Source of the DNA: Thermodesulfobacteriota bacterium
GTDB lineage: Bacteria > Desulfobacterota > Desulfobulbia > Desulfobulbales > JBFMBH01
Length of the DNA: 41,461 bases
NCBI GenBank assembly: GCA_040755095.1
Contig: JBFMBH010000010.1
Span: 1 to 41,461, forward strand
Direction of reading: 5' to 3'
How positions within the stretch are numbered: the stretch's first letter is position 1; each line of letters starts with the position of its first letter. Below, in pieces: positions 8,699 through 22,039 of this stretch. Made by a program: the position numbers and the translations under genes. The notes under the pieces were generated by a model, which saw only the letters and a list, made by a program, of their open reading frames with translations, did no database searches and was not told the origin of the DNA.

Positions 8699-9742
8699 TC
8701 AAGTCGTTCTGAATTCCCGCAACCGCGTGCACTCCACCAGCCGATCCAGGTTCCGCAGGGTAAACACCTTGCCGAAGGTGGCCAGGAGCATCTTCTTCAT
8801 ATCCTCGCGCCGCACCCCGAAACCTCGCCCGGCGATACAGGCGACGACCTCGAATCGTGGCCTGCCGGATGACTGGCCTTCCAGGCTGAGCTGCCCCAGG
8901 TGCTGAATCCTGGTAACCTTGTCCCTGGCCGTGCCATCATCCTCGGTGATCTTCGCCTCAATGATGACCTGGGGGTTGAATTCGCTGGGGATCATGAAGT
9001 CGGGTGTCTGATCAAAGCCGGGAATCCTTTCGGCTCGCCGGGTCTTGCGAAAGCTGATGCCGGCATGAGCCAGTATCTCCTCGATGGCCGACTCCAGGGC
9101 ATCTCCGACCAGCTCGCTCACCGAGTCGCGATGGCCGGCGAAGGGCCGGCCAAGGAAGCGCTCGTAGAGAAGCATGGCGTAGGGCACCCCCAGATCTGCC
9201 AGCCGGCGCATGCCACCTGTGCCGTTCCTCGTGTCCGCCTTGTCCAGGCGGTGCAGTCTGGTGGAAGCAACCTCGGTCCCGCCTTCAGTCAGCAGCCGGC
9301 AGGCGGTGGTGACCAGGGCCTGCACGCGCGCCGCAGTTACGGCGCTGAGGCGCAGAGGGGTCGTCGGCGTCATGCGGATTCTGCGGTCAAGGCTTCGCGC
9401 CGCTCCCTGGCTGACGGCCACCTCGGTGTACTGCGATGCGGCATAGGCCCATTCCGGTGGTGTGAAGCCGAGCATCGCCCGCAGGACGATGAGGGCTATG
9501 GGGGTGGACCGGGCGACCGAGAGGATCTCGGTCGGAGAGAAAATGGCGAAGCCCCGCGTCGCTCGCTTGAGTGCCTCGTAGCCCTGCTCGAAGAGAGGAT
9601 AGTCGACAAAACCGTCTCCTTTGGGCATGACGAGAAACTCGGAGGCCAGACAGGCGAAGACTGACGAAACGAAACGTTCCGGATCGGTCCTTACCTCTTC
9701 GAACGGGACCTCAAAAGGATACGTCAGCGGATGATTCTCCAT
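8699..9742 (-). CDS. PD-(D/E)XK restriction-endonuclease-like protein paired with a DNA methylase
   Basis: A 347-residue protein. The C-terminal third carries a PD-(D/E)XK nuclease core: D248 in TPDFM, then E262-A-K264 in VIIEAKITEDDG, with preceding helix LVGDALESAIEEILAHAGI as usual for these folds. The N-terminal two thirds are unrecognised. The start at 9742 overlaps the 3' end of the methylase gene by 32 bases, and an AGGAGGG element lies about 12 bases before the ATG. Tight coupling to a Zn-ribbon adenine methylase makes it the likely restriction partner, cutting unmethylated DNA. Sequence specificity cannot be read. A truncated relative of its C-terminus lies beside tRNA-Arg (7620-7672). 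Confidence 0.75.
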   Translation of the reverse strand: MENHPLTYPFEVPFEEVRTDPERFVSSVFACLASEFLVMPKGDGFVDYPLFEQGYEALKRATRGFAIFSPTEILSVARSTPIALIVLRAMLGFTPPEWAYAASQYTEVAVSQGAARSLDRRIRMTPTTPLRLSAVTAARVQALVTTACRLLTEGGTEVASTRLHRLDKADTRNGTGGMRRLADLGVPYAMLLYERFLGRPFAGHRDSVSELVGDALESAIEEILAHAGISFRKTRRAERIPGFDQTPDFMIPSEFNPQVIIEAKITEDDGTARDKVTRIQHLGQLSLEGQSSGRPRFEVVACIAGRGFGVRREDMKKMLLATFGKVFTLRNLDRLVECTRLREFRTT

Positions 9743-11918
9743 AAGCCGCTTCTCCCTCCTGAATGAGCCCAGCCCAGCGCGGCGGCAGCCCTGCGGCCAC
9801 CTCGGCCGCGCCTGCCAAAGCAGCCTCCACCTCCTGCAGGGTGGCAATGGTCTGGATCTCCTGGGCCATTCGGGCCAGCTTGCGGGAGACAGACTGCTGG
9901 CGCTCCCATCCCAGCCGCAGGCGCCAGATGGCCATGCGGGCCAGATGGCCGTAGACAGTGCAGCGGACATCTCCAGGGCTTGGCGATAGCCCCCCCTGCC
10001 GCAGCTTTTCCAGGTCCGCGGCGACCAGCTGAGCGACCGCCGCAGCCGACGAAGCCAGCCAGTGGCGGGGGACGGTGCCGGTGGAGCGGCAGACGAAAAC
10101 CGTGTCCACCACCGAGGAGCCGGTGCCACTGATGTGGATGGAGGCGCCCATTTCGGCGGGACAGGGGAGCGATGCCGAGCAGGTCAGGCCGGCATCCAGG
10201 ATCGCCACGGCCAGGGGATAGTACGCCTCCAGCTTGTTGTGATGGTAGGTGAAGACCAGAGGCCGGCCCGGCTTCAGCGCCCGAGCCATGGCGCAGAAGA
10301 CGGCAGAGAGCCCCTCGGTGAAGTGGTCGAGTCCCCTGTCCATGGTGATGTTGCCGGTCAGCTCGTCGGGATGGCGTGTGGAGGGGACGGCGAAGGCGGC
10401 AAGCTCCGGGCCGAGCAGGCGTCGCAGCCAGACGTAGCAGAAATCCATCAGCTCGGCGTACTGGACGTTGCCGAAGTACGGTGGGTCGGTCAGGACTGCA
10501 TCCAGGCTGGCCTGGGGCAGCGAGGCAGCGGTGGCGCTCGCGCAGCGCAGCTCGACGCCGCGCTGATCGCCGTTGCGCTGGTCGCCGATCCACTCGCCGG
10601 GAACCGGCACGACCGTCTTGCGGCCTCCGGCATGCCGGATCTCAAAAGGCTGGTCGCAGTAGGCCTTGGCTTTGGCGTACTTCTCGACGATGTTCGACCA
10701 GCCGCCGCTGCCGACGCTCACCCCCCCGCCGTTGGGGATGCCGAGCAGGTTCGACTCGCATTGCACCAGTCCTACCGGGAAGCCGTGAACAGAGAAGATG
10801 TCCAGGGACTTCAGCGCCATGGTGTCATAGCGGCACAGCAGGTTCTGGTACCGCAGCAGGTCGGAAAGGTTGGTCGCCAGGGCATGCCGCACCCGGCGGT
10901 CAGACGTTTCGGCGATGGCGCGGCAGCTCAGCTCCAGGCCGAGCAGCTGCCGGGGGTTGAACATCTCGCGATAGCGACGGTACCCCCAGCGAAGCAGGCG
11001 GTCGGTCTCGTCCCCGGGCGGGATGGGATCGTCAGGAACAAAGGCGGCGTCCAGCGCGTGGTAGCGTTGACAGGCCTCCGCATAGCGATCCAGGTCGTCC
11101 TGGTCCGGCTTCTTGAAGAAGCGGCCCCGATGATGAGGCTTGCAGGGCCGGCAGTGGTATTCGAGCGCGAACATCCGGTGACCAGGCGGGCCAGCGCCGG
11201 GCGCCGGATAGACGTTGGACAGCCCGCAGTCCGGGCAATCACAGCGGTGGCGCCGGGCCGGCCCCTTGACGGCCAGAGGCCGATGGCAGGAGCGGCAGCT
11301 GCCAGGATGCGCTCGCTCGGCGACCTCGTTCAGCTCGCCGCAGCCGGCGCAGACCAGAACGTTCCGGGGATGGCGCTGGTCCTCGGCCAGAAGATAGCCA
11401 GGAAACAGGGGAAAGGCCTTGCCGCAGCGGCTGCACGTCTTCTCCTTGACCCAGAGGAAATACTTGACGGACGCCTCCGGCGAGCCGCACAGCAGGCACC
11501 GGGTGCGGTAGAGGGGGCCGAGGCGCTCCTCCAGCAAGGCGCCCAGCCGGGAGGCGCCGTTCCGGTACGCCGCCTGGTCGAGCTGCTCGATCTCCTGGTG
11601 CACGATCCAGAAGGCCATCGGGTTGATGTCGTAGCCGGTGACGTCGCAGCCGAGTCGATTGGCCTCAATGAGCGGCGTTCCCCCACCCATGAAGGGGTCA
11701 GCCACCCGGATCCCCCTGAGGTTGTTGGCCGTGAAGAAGGCCTCGGTCAGTGGCCGGTCGACGAATTCGGACAGGAGCAGGCCCCGAAAAAGGGTCCCTG
11801 GCCGGCGGGCGAACCACTTGTGCACCGCGATGATCGGCCGATAGCTCTGCTGGATCTGCTTTTCGCGCAGGGCCATGCCGGAGATGAAGGGGATGTCGAA
11901 ATCCTTTTCAATGGGCAT
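9711..11918 (-). CDS. Zn-ribbon adenine-specific DNA methylase (COG1743/DUF1156-like)
   Basis: A 735-residue protein. The N-terminus has HKWFARRP (33-40), typical of DUF1156-type methylases. SAM-binding motif I is DPFMGGGTPLIEA (74-86) and the catalytic motif IV is DPPYF (D478-P-P-Y481), so it is an amino-methyltransferase, probably N6-adenine, with motifs in the order I then IV. Between them residues 141-259 hold repeated CxxC pairs (C141/C144, C162/C165, C190/C193, C208/C211, C228/C231, C256/C259), a tandem zinc-ribbon region likely to bind DNA. It overlaps and precedes the PD-ExK gene, forming a restriction-modification-like unit. The start was placed at MPIEKDF, just before the conserved N-terminus; the ribosome site there is weak. 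It is divergent from sbcD. Confidence 0.85.
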   Translation of the reverse strand: MPIEKDFDIPFISGMALREKQIQQSYRPIIAVHKWFARRPGTLFRGLLLSEFVDRPLTEAFFTANNLRGIRVADPFMGGGTPLIEANRLGCDVTGYDINPMAFWIVHQEIEQLDQAAYRNGASRLGALLEERLGPLYRTRCLLCGSPEASVKYFLWVKEKTCSRCGKAFPLFPGYLLAEDQRHPRNVLVCAGCGELNEVAERAHPGSCRSCHRPLAVKGPARRHRCDCPDCGLSNVYPAPGAGPPGHRMFALEYHCRPCKPHHRGRFFKKPDQDDLDRYAEACQRYHALDAAFVPDDPIPPGDETDRLLRWGYRRYREMFNPRQLLGLELSCRAIAETSDRRVRHALATNLSDLLRYQNLLCRYDTMALKSLDIFSVHGFPVGLVQCESNLLGIPNGGGVSVGSGGWSNIVEKYAKAKAYCDQPFEIRHAGGRKTVVPVPGEWIGDQRNGDQRGVELRCASATAASLPQASLDAVLTDPPYFGNVQYAELMDFCYVWLRRLLGPELAAFAVPSTRHPDELTGNITMDRGLDHFTEGLSAVFCAMARALKPGRPLVFTYHHNKLEAYYPLAVAILDAGLTCSASLPCPAEMGASIHISGTGSSVVDTVFVCRSTGTVPRHWLASSAAAVAQLVAADLEKLRQGGLSPSPGDVRCTVYGHLARMAIWRLRLGWERQQSVSRKLARMAQEIQTIATLQEVEAALAGAAEVAAGLPPRWAGLIQEGEAAYGESSADVSF

Positions 11919-12024
11919 CGCACGATCCGGTGGCGCAGGAGGAGGGCGGCGGTGGCCCGGGCTTGCGCCTCGGGGTGGGCCGGGGCACAATGCCCCGGCG
12001 GGGCCAGAGCAGGGCACGCCCAGG

Positions 12025-12053
12025 AGATTTGCCGACCGCAAGGCCGGTGTCAA
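12025..12053 (-). promoter_or_regulatory. Possible promoter for the methylase/nuclease pair
   Basis: On the minus strand TTGACA (12048-12053), 17-base spacer, AAATCT (12025-12030), within the 187-base divergent gap between the methylase and sbcD. The -35 is perfect, the -10 poor. No equally good candidate was seen for sbcD. Confidence 0.3.
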
Positions 12054-12105
12054 CGACAAACTTCCACGTATCCAACCGGATTCTTGCCGCCGATCGGACC
12101 TGCCC

Positions 12106-13242
12106 ATGCGCATCCTGCACCTTGCTGACCTCCACCTGGGCAAGATTCTCCACGACGTCCATCTGACCCCGGACCAGGATGACCTGCTCGGGCAGGTCGC
12201 GCGGCTGGCCGAGGACGAAGGGGTCGACGTCGTGGTCATCGCCGGCGATGTCTATGACCGGTCGGTGCCGCCGGTGGAGGCTACCGAGGTTCTGGACCAC
12301 TTCCTGTCGACCCTGATCCTGGAACAGGGCACCCCGGTGGTCCTCATCCCCGGCAATCACGACAGCGCCGAGCGGCTGGCCTTCGGCAGCCGGCTGTTGC
12401 GGGAGCGCGGCCTCCACATCGCTGCCGAGCCTGCGTCCTTGCGGCCCATCACCCTTGCCGACCGGTACGGCCCGGTGGTGCTGCTCCCCATCCCTTATAT
12501 CGAGCCGCTCACCTTGCGCCGGCATCTGGGCGACACCGCCATCCCGGACTTCACCGCTGCCTACCGCCACGTCCTGGCCGGCGCGCCTGCCGCTGGCCGC
12601 ACCGTGTGCATCGCCCACTGCTACACGGCAGGCGGCCAGGAGAGCGAATCCGAGCGGCCGCTGGTCATGGGCGGCAGCCAGCTGGTGGACGCCGGGGTCT
12701 TTGCCCCCTTTGCTCTCACCCTCCTGGGCCACCTCCACCGGCCCCAGCAGGTGGCGGCCAGCGCCTGGTACGCCGGGGCGCCCTTGCGCTATTCCTTCTC
12801 CGAGCTGGATCACGAGAAGGTCTTTTCCATCTTTGACCTGGACTGCCGGGGGCTGGTGACCCGGACCTCTTTTCCGGTCCGGCCGCGGCGGGAGCTGCGC
12901 CAGAAGAAGGGCACCCTGGACGAGATCCTGGCCGGGGCCGCGGGGGATCCGGCGAGCGACGACTACCTGGCGATCACCCTCACCGATCGGGGGGTGCTTT
13001 TCGACTACGCGGCGAAGATCCGCGCCGTCTATCCCAATGTCTTGTCCATTGTTCGCGCCCAGCAGGAGGGGGAGGGGGATCTCCTCCATCCGGGCGAGCT
13101 CCGGCGGCTCTCTGATCAGGAGATCGTGGGCCGCTTCTATGCCCATGTGGCAGCGGGCCTGGACGACGCGGAGGCGGCGATGCTGGTGGAGGTCATGGAC
13201 GAGCTCAACCGCGGGGAAGAGAGGCCGGCATGCGGCCGTTGA
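12106..13242 (+). CDS. sbcD: DNA repair nuclease subunit SbcD (Mre11 family)
   Basis: A 378-residue metallophosphoesterase. The Mre11/SbcD motifs are all present: ADLHLGK (7-13), AGDVYDR (46-52), GNHD (83-86), the IAHCYTAGG block near 168-176, and GHLHRPQ around residue 208-214. With SbcC it forms the SbcCD exonuclease/endonuclease that opens hairpins and processes DNA ends at replication or repair sites. It overlaps sbcC by 13 bases, the typical sbcDC arrangement. The ATG at 12106 gives the conserved MRILHLAD start; the ribosome site is weak. Standing next to a restriction-modification pair it may be part of the defence patch, but sbcCD is also an ordinary chromosomal operon. Confidence 0.96.
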   Translation: MRILHLADLHLGKILHDVHLTPDQDDLLGQVARLAEDEGVDVVVIAGDVYDRSVPPVEATEVLDHFLSTLILEQGTPVVLIPGNHDSAERLAFGSRLLRERGLHIAAEPASLRPITLADRYGPVVLLPIPYIEPLTLRRHLGDTAIPDFTAAYRHVLAGAPAAGRTVCIAHCYTAGGQESESERPLVMGGSQLVDAGVFAPFALTLLGHLHRPQQVAASAWYAGAPLRYSFSELDHEKVFSIFDLDCRGLVTRTSFPVRPRRELRQKKGTLDEILAGAAGDPASDDYLAITLTDRGVLFDYAAKIRAVYPNVLSIVRAQQEGEGDLLHPGELRRLSDQEIVGRFYAHVAAGLDDAEAAMLVEVMDELNRGEERPACGR

Positions 13243-16200
13243 CCCTGGCCATGCAGGCCTTTGGCCCGTTCGCCGGCCGGGAGGAGGTGGATTTCACCGC
13301 CTTCGGGGATAACGCCTTCTTTCTCATCCATGGCCCGACCGGCGCCGGCAAGACCTCCATCCTTGATGCCATCTGCTACGCCCTCTATGGAGCGGCCAGC
13401 GGCTTCACCCGGGACGAGCGCAGCCTGCGCTCCCAGCACGCCCGGGCTGACTTGGCCTGCGAGGTGGATCTCCTCTTTGTGGTCGGGCCGCGCCGCTTCC
13501 AGATCCATCGCAGCCCGGAGCAGGAGGTGGAGAAAAAAGGGCGGCGCCAGAGCCTGCCTCACCGGGTGGAGCTGTGCGAAGTGGACGCTACCGGGGCGAT
13601 CCTGGGTGAGCGCCTGAGCAGGATCGGGGCGGTGCGGGACAGGATCGAGCAGGTCCTGGGGCTGACCGCCGACCAGTTCCGCCAGGTGGTGATCCTGCCC
13701 CAGGGCGAGTTCCGCCGGCTCCTCCTGGCCAGCTCCGCGGACAAGGACAAGATCCTCAAGAAGCTCTTTGCCACCGAGCGGTTTGAGCGTATCGAGGACC
13801 TGCTCAAGGCGCGGCGGGAGAAGACGGCCCAAGGTCTGGAGCGGATCCGCCACACGATGCAGGGCATCCTGGAAGGGCAGGAAGTGGGCAGCCCGGAGGA
13901 GCTGCAGGCCAGACTGGCGGCGCTGCAGGACCAGGAGCGGCAGCTCGGTGCGGCCGCGGAGGAAGCGGCCAGGCGGATGGCCCAGGCGGCCTCGGCCGTG
14001 GAGGAGGGACGCGACCAGGTGGCGCGGCTCCGGCGCCGGGAAAGGGCCCAGGCCGAGGCCGCTCATCTGGCGGGCGAAGAGGAGGCGATGGCCCGCCTGG
14101 CCACCCGGGTGGCCAGGGGGGAACGGGCGCTCGCCCTCGCTGATCTCGAAGAGGCCCTGGCCCGGGACCGCCGGCTCACGGACGAGCTGGCCCGGCAGAT
14201 CCGCCAGCTGGACCAGGAGCTGGACGGGGTGCAGGCGGCGCTGGTCCTGGCGGTGGACAAGCGGGAGGCCTGGCGGTGCCGGGCCGCGGAGATTCCCGGC
14301 AAGACCGCCGAGAAGGCGGTTCTGGAGAGCCGGCTGCGCCTGGCGGCCGAGCGGGCGGCGGTTCGCGAGGCGCTGCAGCGGGCGGCGGGGCGCCGGGTGG
14401 CAGCGGTGGCCAGTGAGGAGGAGCGGCAGGCGGAGAAGGCCAGGATCGAGCAGCAGCTCGCCGCTGCCGGCAAAGAGATCGAAGAGTTGAGCCTGGCCGC
14501 CGGCCGGCGCGGGGAGCTGGAGCAGCGGCACCAGGCAGCAGCGGCCCAGGTGGCGGCCAGGCAGGATCTGCTCAAGGCCTTGGCCCAGCAGGAGAAGCTT
14601 GCGGCCGGCAGCAAGGCCGCCGCCAACCGGTGCGCGGTGGAGGAGGCCCGGCTGGCCCAGGCCATGCGGGAGCATGATGAGCTGGCCGGGCGGCGCATCG
14701 CCGGCCAGGCAGCCCATCTGGCCCAGGGACTGACCGGCGGCCAGCCGTGTCCGGTCTGCGGCTCGCGGCACCATCCGGCACCGGCCAGTGGCAGCGGGGC
14801 GGTGCCGTCCGAGGCCGAGCTGCAGGCCGGCCGCCGCCAGGTGGACCAGGCGCGGGCGGCCTGGGAGGAGGCGAAGAAGGAGATGGCGGGGCTGGCGGTG
14901 GCGGCGGCAACGGCCCAGGCGGCGGTGGCCTCGCTCCGCCACCAGCTGGGGAGTCTGGCGGACCAGCCGCTGGGCGATCTCCTGTGCCAGCGCGCCGGTC
15001 TGGAAGAGGAACTGCGCCGGGTGGCCGCGGCAGAGCAGACGCTGGCCCAGGCGCGCCGCCGCCGGGACGAGCTGGGGCCGCTCCTGGCGACCGCCGGCCG
15101 CAACCTGGCCGCCGCCACCCAGGCCCGGCAGGAGGCTACCTCCCAGGTCGACTCCCTCCGGGGCCAGCTGGCCGCCACCGCCCAGGGGCTGGGGGAAGGG
15201 GAGGCCGACCCGGAGGTGATCCGCGGCCAGCTGGCCGCCATCGCCGGCTTCATCGACCAGACCAGCCAGGCCCTCCAGGTGGCAGAGAAGGGTGTTGCCC
15301 GACTGGAGCACGAGAAGAGCAGCCGGCAGGGGAAGCGGGAGGAGGCCGGCCGCTCGGCCGAGGCCTTGGCCGCCCGCCTTGAGGAGGCGCAGGCCCGGTT
15401 TGCCGAGCGTCTTGCGCAGGCAGGGCTGGCCGGCGAGGACGACTACCGGGCCGCCCGGATGCTGCCGGCCGAGCTGGAGCAGGCCCGGCAGCGGCTTGCG
15501 GCCTACCAGGAAAGGCGGATTGCCGTGGCGGCCGAGCTGGGGCAGGCCGAGGCGGCGGCCGCCGGACTCGCCTGGCCGGACCTGGACGCTTTGGCCGCTG
15601 CCCGGACCGCGGCCGAGGACGCAATGAAGGCCATCTCCGGACAGCTGGGCGGGGTGCAGACGCGGCTGGCGGCGGCACGCCAGGCCATGGCCGCCATGGC
15701 CCAATACCAGGAGGAGAGCCGCCGGCAGGCGCGGCAGCTTCAGGTCATTGGCCACCTGGCGGGCCTGGCGGCCGGCAACAACCCGAAGCGGATCACCCTC
15801 CAGCGCTATGTGCTGGCCTCCCTCTTCGGCGAGGTGACCCTGGCCGCCTCCGAGCGGCTGCGGCGCATGAGCCGGGGCCGTTACCACCTGCGGCTGTCCG
15901 GCACGGTGGATGATGCCCGCAAGGGGGCGGGCCTCGATCTGGAGGTGACCGACGACTTCACCGGCCTTCACCGCCCAGCCTCATCGCTGTCCGGCGGCGA
16001 GACCTTCCTGGCCTCGCTGTCGCTGGCCCTGGGGCTGTCCGATGTGGTGCTGGCCGAAAGCGGCGGTCGCTACCTGGACACCCTGTTCATCGACGAGGGC
16101 TTCGGCAGCCTTGATCCTGAGACCCTGGACATGGCCATCGCCACCCTGGTGCAGCTGAATGCCCAGGGACGGATGGTGGGCATCATCTCCCATGTCGCTG

Positions 16201-16277
16201 ATCTGAGGGACCAGATTCCCAGCCGGCTCGATGTCCTGGCTGGTCGCGACGGCAGCCGGGTGCACCTGGCTTCATGA
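13230..16277 (+). CDS. sbcC: DNA repair ATPase subunit SbcC (Rad50 family)
   Basis: A 1015-residue SMC-like ATPase. Walker A is GPTGAGKTS (35-43), the Q-loop region is ILPQGEFRRLL, the zinc hook is CPVC (507-510) at the tip of two long Ala/Glu/Arg-rich coiled coils (about 180-500 and 530-850), the ABC signature is LSGGETFLASL, and Walker B is TLFIDEGFGSLD. All parts needed for an active SbcC are present in order. The partner sbcD lies directly upstream with overlapping ends. Composition is extremely GC and Ala rich, which also opens long antisense frames here that are not genes. Confidence 0.96.
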   Translation: MRPLTLAMQAFGPFAGREEVDFTAFGDNAFFLIHGPTGAGKTSILDAICYALYGAASGFTRDERSLRSQHARADLACEVDLLFVVGPRRFQIHRSPEQEVEKKGRRQSLPHRVELCEVDATGAILGERLSRIGAVRDRIEQVLGLTADQFRQVVILPQGEFRRLLLASSADKDKILKKLFATERFERIEDLLKARREKTAQGLERIRHTMQGILEGQEVGSPEELQARLAALQDQERQLGAAAEEAARRMAQAASAVEEGRDQVARLRRRERAQAEAAHLAGEEEAMARLATRVARGERALALADLEEALARDRRLTDELARQIRQLDQELDGVQAALVLAVDKREAWRCRAAEIPGKTAEKAVLESRLRLAAERAAVREALQRAAGRRVAAVASEEERQAEKARIEQQLAAAGKEIEELSLAAGRRGELEQRHQAAAAQVAARQDLLKALAQQEKLAAGSKAAANRCAVEEARLAQAMREHDELAGRRIAGQAAHLAQGLTGGQPCPVCGSRHHPAPASGSGAVPSEAELQAGRRQVDQARAAWEEAKKEMAGLAVAAATAQAAVASLRHQLGSLADQPLGDLLCQRAGLEEELRRVAAAEQTLAQARRRRDELGPLLATAGRNLAAATQARQEATSQVDSLRGQLAATAQGLGEGEADPEVIRGQLAAIAGFIDQTSQALQVAEKGVARLEHEKSSRQGKREEAGRSAEALAARLEEAQARFAERLAQAGLAGEDDYRAARMLPAELEQARQRLAAYQERRIAVAAELGQAEAAAAGLAWPDLDALAAARTAAEDAMKAISGQLGGVQTRLAAARQAMAAMAQYQEESRRQARQLQVIGHLAGLAAGNNPKRITLQRYVLASLFGEVTLAASERLRRMSRGRYHLRLSGTVDDARKGAGLDLEVTDDFTGLHRPASSLSGGETFLASLSLALGLSDVVLAESGGRYLDTLFIDEGFGSLDPETLDMAIATLVQLNAQGRMVGIISHVADLRDQIPSRLDVLAGRDGSRVHLAS

Positions 16278-16394
16278 CCGCCGCCGGCCGGTGGGCCGGG
16301 GCGGGGCAGAGGGGGGTGTCTGCAGGCGAGGCGGCGGCGGGGCTTCGTGATGCCGGCCCACGCGGTCCGCACCGAAGTGGCGGGGGCAAGCGCG

Positions 16395-16431
16395 AACGGC
16401 CCGACCGGGGATCCTCCTCGGCCGGGCCGTT
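16395..16431. terminator. Possible terminator between convergent sbcC and ilvC
   Basis: An inverted repeat AACGGCCCG (16395-16403) and CGGGCCGTT (16423-16431) lies between the two convergent genes. On the plus strand it is followed by GTCGTTTCTG, a weak T-rich run; on the minus strand no T run follows. It may serve sbcDC. Nothing else is visible in the 181-base gap. Confidence 0.45.
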
Positions 16432-16458
16432 GTCGTTTCTGCGGAGGGCGAGCGCGGC

Positions 16459-18246
<1,788 letters not shown>

Positions 18247-18342
18247 CTAGTGGATCGACCTCGAATTGAGAGCCACTATCCTTCCATAGATGCCAGGAAG
18301 CGATTGACTGACCTCTCTGGCATTCCTCCCGATAATTAGGCC

Positions 18343-18370
18343 TTGACATGCCGCTCCGCACTCTGATAAA
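18343..18370 (+). promoter_or_regulatory. Candidate promoter of the injection-system operon
   Basis: TTGACA (18343-18348), 16-base spacer, GATAAA (18365-18370), about 75 bases before the first gene of the operon at 18446. The surrounding stretch 18240-18400 is distinctly less GC rich than the genes on either side. The 511-base gap between ilvC and this operon shows no gene; apart from the two promoters nothing else was recognised in it. Confidence 0.5.
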
Positions 18371-18445
18371 CGCAAGGCACATTCGGGCACAAACAGCAGG
18401 TGGCGGCCGATTGCCGGCCGGAGCCTGCTGCCCCCAAAGGTGCAA

Positions 18446-19030
18446 ATGGCCTCCTTCCGTGGCGTCTTCGCCTGTCTGCAGGCTCTGCAGGATCTCTTGA
18501 CCCCCCGCATCGAGGCGGACCTGGGGACGATCCTGGACCATCCCCGGGTCACCCTGCTGGGGAGCCGGGACCTGCGCAACGCCCCTACCGGCAACGCCCT
18601 GGGCATCTACCTGCACCGGATCTCCGTGGACCCCATCGGCCGCAACCGCCACCTGCAGCCGGCCCGGCCCAGCCAGCCGGCGCGGCCGGAGCTGCCGGTC
18701 AATCTGCACATCCTGCTCCTGGGCTGGTGCGCCGGCGCCGCGGCCGAGGCCACGGTGGTGGCCTGGGCCATGCAGCAGATCGCCTCGTTCCCGGTGCTCG
18801 ACGCCTCGCATCTTGCCCCCCTGGACCCCTTCTGGGGCAGCCAGGACACGATCCAGATCATCCCCGAGGAGATGCCCACCGAGGATCTCATGCGGATCTG
18901 GGACAGCATCCGCCACGAGTACGTTCTGTCCAGTCCGTGCCTGGTGAAGAGCATCCGCCTGGAGCCGGCGGCGCTGCCCGTTGCCGGCCCGCCGGTGCGC
19001 ACGGTGCTGGTGCCGGTGGGCGAGGTCTGA
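18446..19030 (+). CDS. DUF4255 protein, probable tail cap/terminator (Pvc16/Afp16-like)
   Basis: A 194-residue protein with the features of the DUF4255 N-terminal family: an N-terminal helix with LQALQDLLTPRI, a central YLHRISVDPIGRNRH, and the LNLHILLLGW-type strand (here VNLHILLLGWC) before a helix and an alternating C-terminal half. In Afp/PVC particles the homologue caps the end of tube and sheath and sets where assembly stops. It is the first gene of the operon, and the next gene begins one base after its stop. ATG 18446 was preferred over an in-frame GTG at 18440 because AAAGG stands 5 bases before the ATG. Confidence 0.78.
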   Translation: MASFRGVFACLQALQDLLTPRIEADLGTILDHPRVTLLGSRDLRNAPTGNALGIYLHRISVDPIGRNRHLQPARPSQPARPELPVNLHILLLGWCAGAAAEATVVAWAMQQIASFPVLDASHLAPLDPFWGSQDTIQIIPEEMPTEDLMRIWDSIRHEYVLSSPCLVKSIRLEPAALPVAGPPVRTVLVPVGEV

Positions 19031-19031
19031 C

Positions 19032-19811
19032 ATGCGCATCCTGGAGACCCTCATTTGCCACGGTGGCGATCGCCTGGACTGGCTGGACGTCACCGGCCGG
19101 TCCGGGCCTGATACGGCAGCGCCCGTGCGGGTGCCCCTGGCGGTGGCCTTCGATGCCCTGCCGCCGGGCATCTTCGTGGTGCACAAGCTGGGCGCCACCG
19201 TGCTGCTGCCCGGCGAGCGCCTGGGCGGCGCCCGGATCGTACCCGGTGCGGCCAGCGAGGCCGACCTGGTGCCCCCGGCGGTGGCCGGCTTCAGTGTAAC
19301 GGGCACGGTGCGGGATCCCGCCAACCGCTTTCTGCCCCGGCGTTTTGTCGCCACGCTGGGCGGTGGCCAGGGCCATGCCGTGGGGCTCTTCCGCTCGGCC
19401 CTGGGCACCCGACTGCCGGCCGCGGGCGCGGCCGTGGGCAGCTGCCGGTTCGTGGACGGCAGCCTGGCTTCCTGGGCGGTGCTGAGCCTCGCGGTCACCG
19501 TGCTGGTGGGCCCAGCCATCCGCCTGGTGGCCCAGGCGGACGGCCGCGGCGAGTTCGTCATCCCCTTGTCCCGGCTGCCGCTCCTGGCGGCCGGCGCTCC
19601 CCAGGCCGACTACGAGGCCCGGCTCCAGGTGCTGGCCAGCCCGGCGGTCTCCGGCCGGGAGCTGGCGGATCCGGACAGCCTCACCCCGGTGCGCGTGCGC
19701 TCCCCGGCGGCCAACGTCCTCTCCTTTGCGCCGGGCTTCCGGCTGCAGCCCGGTCGCATCACTGTCCTGACCAGCAAGAACAGGAGCTGTCTCGAGGTCC
19801 GAGTGCCCTAG
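19032..19811 (+). CDS. Uncharacterised protein of the injection-system operon
   Basis: A 259-residue protein rich in beta strand, without cysteine clusters, signal peptide or membrane segment. The middle (SVTGTVRDPANRFLPRRFVA) resembles the opening of carboxypeptidase-regulatory-like or transthyretin-like beta sandwiches, which are common in such loci, but the match is weak. It starts one base after the DUF4255 stop and ends 29 bases before the sheath gene, so it belongs to the same transcript. A role at the distal cap or as a sheath accessory is possible from position alone. Function unknown. Confidence 0.6.
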   Translation: MRILETLICHGGDRLDWLDVTGRSGPDTAAPVRVPLAVAFDALPPGIFVVHKLGATVLLPGERLGGARIVPGAASEADLVPPAVAGFSVTGTVRDPANRFLPRRFVATLGGGQGHAVGLFRSALGTRLPAAGAAVGSCRFVDGSLASWAVLSLAVTVLVGPAIRLVAQADGRGEFVIPLSRLPLLAAGAPQADYEARLQVLASPAVSGRELADPDSLTPVRVRSPAANVLSFAPGFRLQPGRITVLTSKNRSCLEVRVP

Positions 19812-19840
19812 CCCCAAGGCCCACAGAAGGAGGACCGTCC

Positions 19841-22021
<2,181 letters not shown>

Positions 22022-22039
22022 GCCCCAAGGAGACCGACC

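Noticed and set aside
13137-15971. A 944-codon open frame antisense to sbcC
   Set aside because: Low-complexity Leu/Gly/Pro/Gln/Arg sequence opposite an intact SbcC; stop codons are rare on the opposite strand of such GC-rich genes.
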